Shown here piece after piece: positions 60,163 through 64,000 of a DNA stretch of 64,000 bases. Both the position numbers and the translations under genes were made by a program. The stretch is from Selaginella moellendorffii. Lineage: Eukaryota > Streptophyta > Lycopodiopsida > Selaginellales > Selaginellaceae. The DNA lies in the NCBI RefSeq assembly GCF_000143415.4, contig NW_003314274.1, positions 1,892,213 to 1,956,212 of the forward strand, in the 5' to 3' direction. The number at the start of each line of letters is the position of its first letter. Positions within the stretch are counted from its first letter, which is position 1. The notes beneath the pieces were generated by a model. That model was given only the letters and a program-made list of their open reading frames with translations. It was not told the DNA's origin and did not search any database.

Positions 60163-63100
60163 ATGAGTCTCAGCGAGTACTATTCAATGAGATTGGGCAA
60201 CTAGTCTCGTTGCATACGCAGAGATGAAAACGATGATCCGAGTGGGTACACGTTTGGGTGCAAAGGCTTCGCAATTGGTTCCTTGGGTATGGATATTGTT
60301 ACCTTATTGTACCTTATGATGTGAGCTTGCGCTTGGGCTCATAGGATGGATTTGAGTTGTTCCGGTAGCACGAGTTTAAGCTTGAGCTCGTGAGTGAGGC
60401 GCATTAGCAACTCGAGGTTACACTTTGAGTTGGCAGGATTAATGTTAGCCTATCGGTGGTTCCATGAGTTGTTCCATGTACCATGGGTGAAAGTAAACTT
60501 TCCCTGAGTTTGCTATGAGTGGCAAATAGGCTGGTCCGTAGCTGTTTAGTACGGCACTAGTGGATCCTTCCTAGGCATGATTATAATTGGATCAATCAAG
60601 ACTGTAGGGAATAGTCTATTGGTTCAAGTAATCATTGCTGTGCTCTCTCATAAACTTTTCTTGGATTGAACTGAAGGCAGTGTGAAAGCAAGCTTGAGGT
60701 TTGGTCAAAGATGAGACCGAAAAGAGAGTCATCGAGGACGGAGGATCAAATACGTAAATCATTTTCTCTTCTTGGAGAGATGATTTGCAATGAGGTGTTA
60801 ACTCATTGCTTGTGTTCACATTATGCAATCAAGAGTCCCTACCTTGATGCATATTGGAGATGATGGTCTTACAAATGGTGAGTTATGGGATGGATAGTGG
60901 TGAAACACTAAACCATTTTGTCTAGGCTCGCTATTGGAAGACTTGGGTTGCAATGCTCAATTCTTTTCAGGAGGAACCTTGCTATTGCTCCTTAGGTAGC
61001 TTGGTGTTGGATTAGTGTTGAGTTTGGTCGGAAAGAGAGTGGCATGAGCTTGTCCGTGTTGTGAACAAAAGTTAGTGGTGTTGGGTGTCGTAAACCTCTA
61101 TTGGTGGAGTGTGGCATTTATGTTGCATTTTGTTGAATCGAGTTGGCATTTGATACTCACATAAACGTTTGAAGTAATGACATAGGCATTGCTCATTGTG
61201 TTACTCAATTGATGATCAAGTCATTGTGATACTTATATCATATCCATGTGATAAAGAGCAATGTGTTTACGAAGTTGCTTGGGTAAATGATGATCAACCC
61301 CAAAGTGGTTGATGGAGAAGCTAGTCTACTTGCACGAAGTAGCATTGTAGTAGCTTTGACTGGATTCTCAATGGTGGTCCATTATGCTAAGCTTATGTTA
61401 GTACCTTGTTTCCTTGAGGGTTTGCCCATAAGGTGTTGGGAATGGGTTGTAGCATTCATTTGCTATAGCTCATCTGTTGATCCGTTAGCACTTGGAGTAG
61501 ATTGTTGGATGGAGAAGATGTGTAGTTGGGGCATTGACATCACTAGCACTTGTGTTAGTGGAAGTGGCATTGTTGATTCGAGTGATGAGGAATTTTCCTT
61601 AGAGCTTGATTCTCCATGTCATTTTTCTTGTTAGTGTTTTGGCTTCACATTGGATCTTGAAGGTGATTGAAGAAGAGTGTTAGTGCAATATGGATATCCG
61701 AAGATGTGGTCTTCGTGATCAAGCCTTGGATGTTCATTTTGCACTTTGCGGATGTCGGAGTTAGATGTCGGAAAAATGGGCAAAGATGTTCGATACTTAA
61801 GCATGTTGTTCGATCATGAGAATTTTTGTTGAGGTGAACCTATGTGGAGTTGTTAGTAGGAGGAAGTTGGTTGAGTCTTGAAAGCTTGCAATCCTGGACT
61901 GAGAGTCATTCTTTCTCTAGGATGGAAATTTTCCACAAATTTTCTTAGACTTTTCCAATGGCTGATCTATTGATCACTTTGCTCGAAAACCATTCCATTT
62001 TCGAAAGCCAGTACAAACTAGTGAAGGGGTTGGAGTTGACTTCGGTTGGCTTAGATCTTAGTAGGTAGTTTGTATGATGCGGCCCGAAAGGGATGCTGAC
62101 TTTTGAGGCTAAGGCAATTAAGTTGGATAGAGTCTAGAGTTGGTATAGAAAAGTGGCCGTTACACTTTTCTAAGAAGGGTGACTCTTGTGCCTTTCTTTT
62201 GTAGCGTTGTGCTTGGTGGCAATTTGCACCTTGCATTACGTTAGACTCTATGAGAGTAGTGAGTTCTCACTGATCTTGACTTGGTCTTGGTGGCCCTGCA
62301 CCTTGGCTGAGGATGGTGATATCCAACTTAGTTGTTTGAGGTTGAGATGTTGGCACCCGTACTATAGCTTTGTCTATGAGGAGGTTGTGTACCGATGTGA
62401 GTTCATCTCATGGTCTTCACTTTAGTTTCGACTGAGTGTTGATCGTGCATAGCTAGCCTCTTCAAGGCATGCTCAGAGCTAGTGGCTAAATGTTTTAATG
62501 AGCTTATTACGGTTGAGTTGGATTCGAGTGGTCATTTAGTTTGTGCTTGTCCATGAACTTTTATCTCATGTTTGAGGTATTATGTTTATGCTAGATAAGT
62601 ATATAACTTGATGACAAGAGTTGGTGTTTGAGTCTTGTGAACGCAAGTTGAGGAGTGATTGTTAGTTGCTTTGCGACTAGTGATTACTTGTAGACTTCAT
62701 CAAGGACCGTTGACACTTGCTTTGCTCGATGATGATTTAGCAGTGGTGGGCTTGCTTTACCGAATAGTGTTGCGGAGGATCGTGTCGTTAGACATACATG
62801 GGTTTTCCATGTTGACATGTCGACTCTACCTCTGTTGATATCATTTGGTTACATTTAGTCCGTAGTGTTGGATTTCATTGAGTCTTGGACGTGGTGAATC
62901 ACTCCTTGATGATGTGTTATCTGTAACTGAGTATTGTTAGAGGATTGGTCTCGGTTACTAATTAAAGTATCTTCGACCTTGGTTAGCTTGGTTGCTGGAA
63001 AGCTCCGAGTGGTGATTCACTCATGCTTTCTTCTAGCTTTGTTTTGGTGTTGATGGCATTGAAGTGATGCTTTGTCATTGACATTGTTGATATTGAGATC

Positions 63101-64000
63101 TGAGTGAAATGAGATATCCTTCCAAGGATTGATATTGAGTTTCACTAGTCTTGATGAATATAGTGTTGATGATTTGGCTATAGCTTTGTGTTGTTGGCAT
63201 TCGTGTATTTGCTAGTTAGCAACTGTGTTGACGTTCAAACGAACTGAGTGGCAAGTTGAGTTAGTTGTGTTCTAGACGAGATTATTTAGTAGAGGGTTGA
63301 GCTTTAGCTTTTCCTTGAAAGGTGATTTAGTCGTGGACTATGCTAACTCTACGAGAAGAAGAGTTAGTGATCGATATTAGAATGTTGAGTCCTTGCTGGA
63401 TTTGAGTTCGGAATATAGCAATCATTAATGATTCTTTTTGAGCTTGTTATGAAGTGAGTTACGTCTTGCTATAGATGGATTCATGGAGGATCGTTTGATG
63501 ATCACTTGTTGAGCATAGCTCCATTGTGCTTAGCTTTTGGATTGATGCAGAAATGCTCTTCATTAGCTTTAGCATTATGAAGTTTAGCTTATGGATGTGT
63601 TGAGGAAGATATTATGAGTTGCATCACGATTTCTTCTTTCACATTGAAGTTAGCTTCTATGTGACTTGTGATCATTGTTAGACAAGACTTGGCTATAGAC
63701 TTCTTTGAACTTTCGGTTCCTTGAGTTTTATGCTCATTGTTCCATTTGTTTGAAGTTGTTGGGGGAAGGCATTTTGGCTCATTAGCTTCGATGTTGAAGT
63801 TGGTTTTTGCATCTAGCAATCATAGGTGATGATTAACTATCATCTAGGAAAGTTGATTATCCATGTCAAAAAGTTTTGCTTGATTATTGTTGGTATAGAA
63901 TGGTTTGCCGTTCTTCGGGATGGTGGATTCCTACTTAGACGATGATTATGCATTTCTTTATTGATGGAATGATTGACGATCTTTCATGATAGTTGGTTGT
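60163..64000 (+). mobile_element. Internal region of a plus-strand LTR element without visible gag (LARD-like)
   Basis: Starts right after the primer site and runs off the window. For about 3.8 kb the plus strand is rich in G and T (GAGTTG, TTAGTTG, GTTGTG words) and has no frame resembling gag, protease or RT. The longest frames (for example 61287-61634) show no domain and look incidental. Gag usually begins within a kilobase of the primer site, so this looks like a large retrotransposon derivative. A distal gag beyond the window cannot be excluded. Confidence 0.6.

Noticed and set aside
61287-61634. 115-codon plus-strand frame
   Set aside because: No recognisable domain, in the G+T-skewed interior of an LTR element, with no supporting context.

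Overview
The window is plant nuclear DNA, most likely from a lycophyte such as Selaginella. It has compact genes with GT-AG introns of about 45-80 bases, plant-type gene families (ABCA transporters, GDSL esterase, DOXC oxygenase, formate dehydrogenase, MAF1, organellar tryptophanyl-tRNA synthetase), and AT-rich, retrotransposon-filled DNA between the gene islands. The species is an inference. Two assembly gaps (741-840 and 45332-46029) are runs of N.

Layout: 1-9395 is nested Ty3/gypsy (chromovirus-like) retrotransposon DNA. It holds a degenerate minus-strand element with recognisable LTRs, a tRNA primer site, gag, protease, RT, RNase H, integrase and chromodomain remains, plus an inverted copy of its 3' end on the plus strand. 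Gene island 1 (9374-23340) holds an unrecognised three-exon gene, a seven-exon formate dehydrogenase gene and a tandem ABCA cluster. The cluster is a duplicated two-gene block: ABCA copy A (intact), pseudo-B, pseudo-A and ABCA copy B (intact). From 23.5 to 33.2 kb lie a possible gene remnant, an AT-rich duplicated repeat and a gypsy element inserted in it.

Gene island 2 (33.7-44.0 kb) holds a HECT ubiquitin-ligase pseudogene, a GDSL esterase/lipase, tryptophanyl-tRNA synthetase, MAF1 (the RNA polymerase III repressor), a 2-oxoglutarate/Fe(II) oxygenase and an ABCA2/ABCA7-type transporter. The last two are divergent, with start codons only 53 bases apart. One MAF1 intron contains a tRNA-like sequence with acceptor, D, anticodon, variable and T arms, followed directly by a T7 run, a signature of an RNA polymerase III gene.

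From 44.0 to 64.0 kb the DNA is repetitive. It holds a second copy of the 26.9-30.8 kb gypsy family in opposite orientation, several short TRIM-like elements (one complete, with a target-site duplication), a small cysteine-rich secreted-peptide ORF, a LINE RT remnant, a decayed intron-containing Mutator-like transposase gene, a chromodomain-bearing gypsy 3' end, and a plus-strand LTR plus primer site followed by about 3.8 kb with no recognisable gag, as in LARD-type elements.

I see no single new multi-gene system. The most unusual signals are the tRNA-like gene inside MAF1, the complementary decay of the duplicated ABCA block, the very tight divergent pair, the orphan cysteine-rich peptide and the TRIM family.
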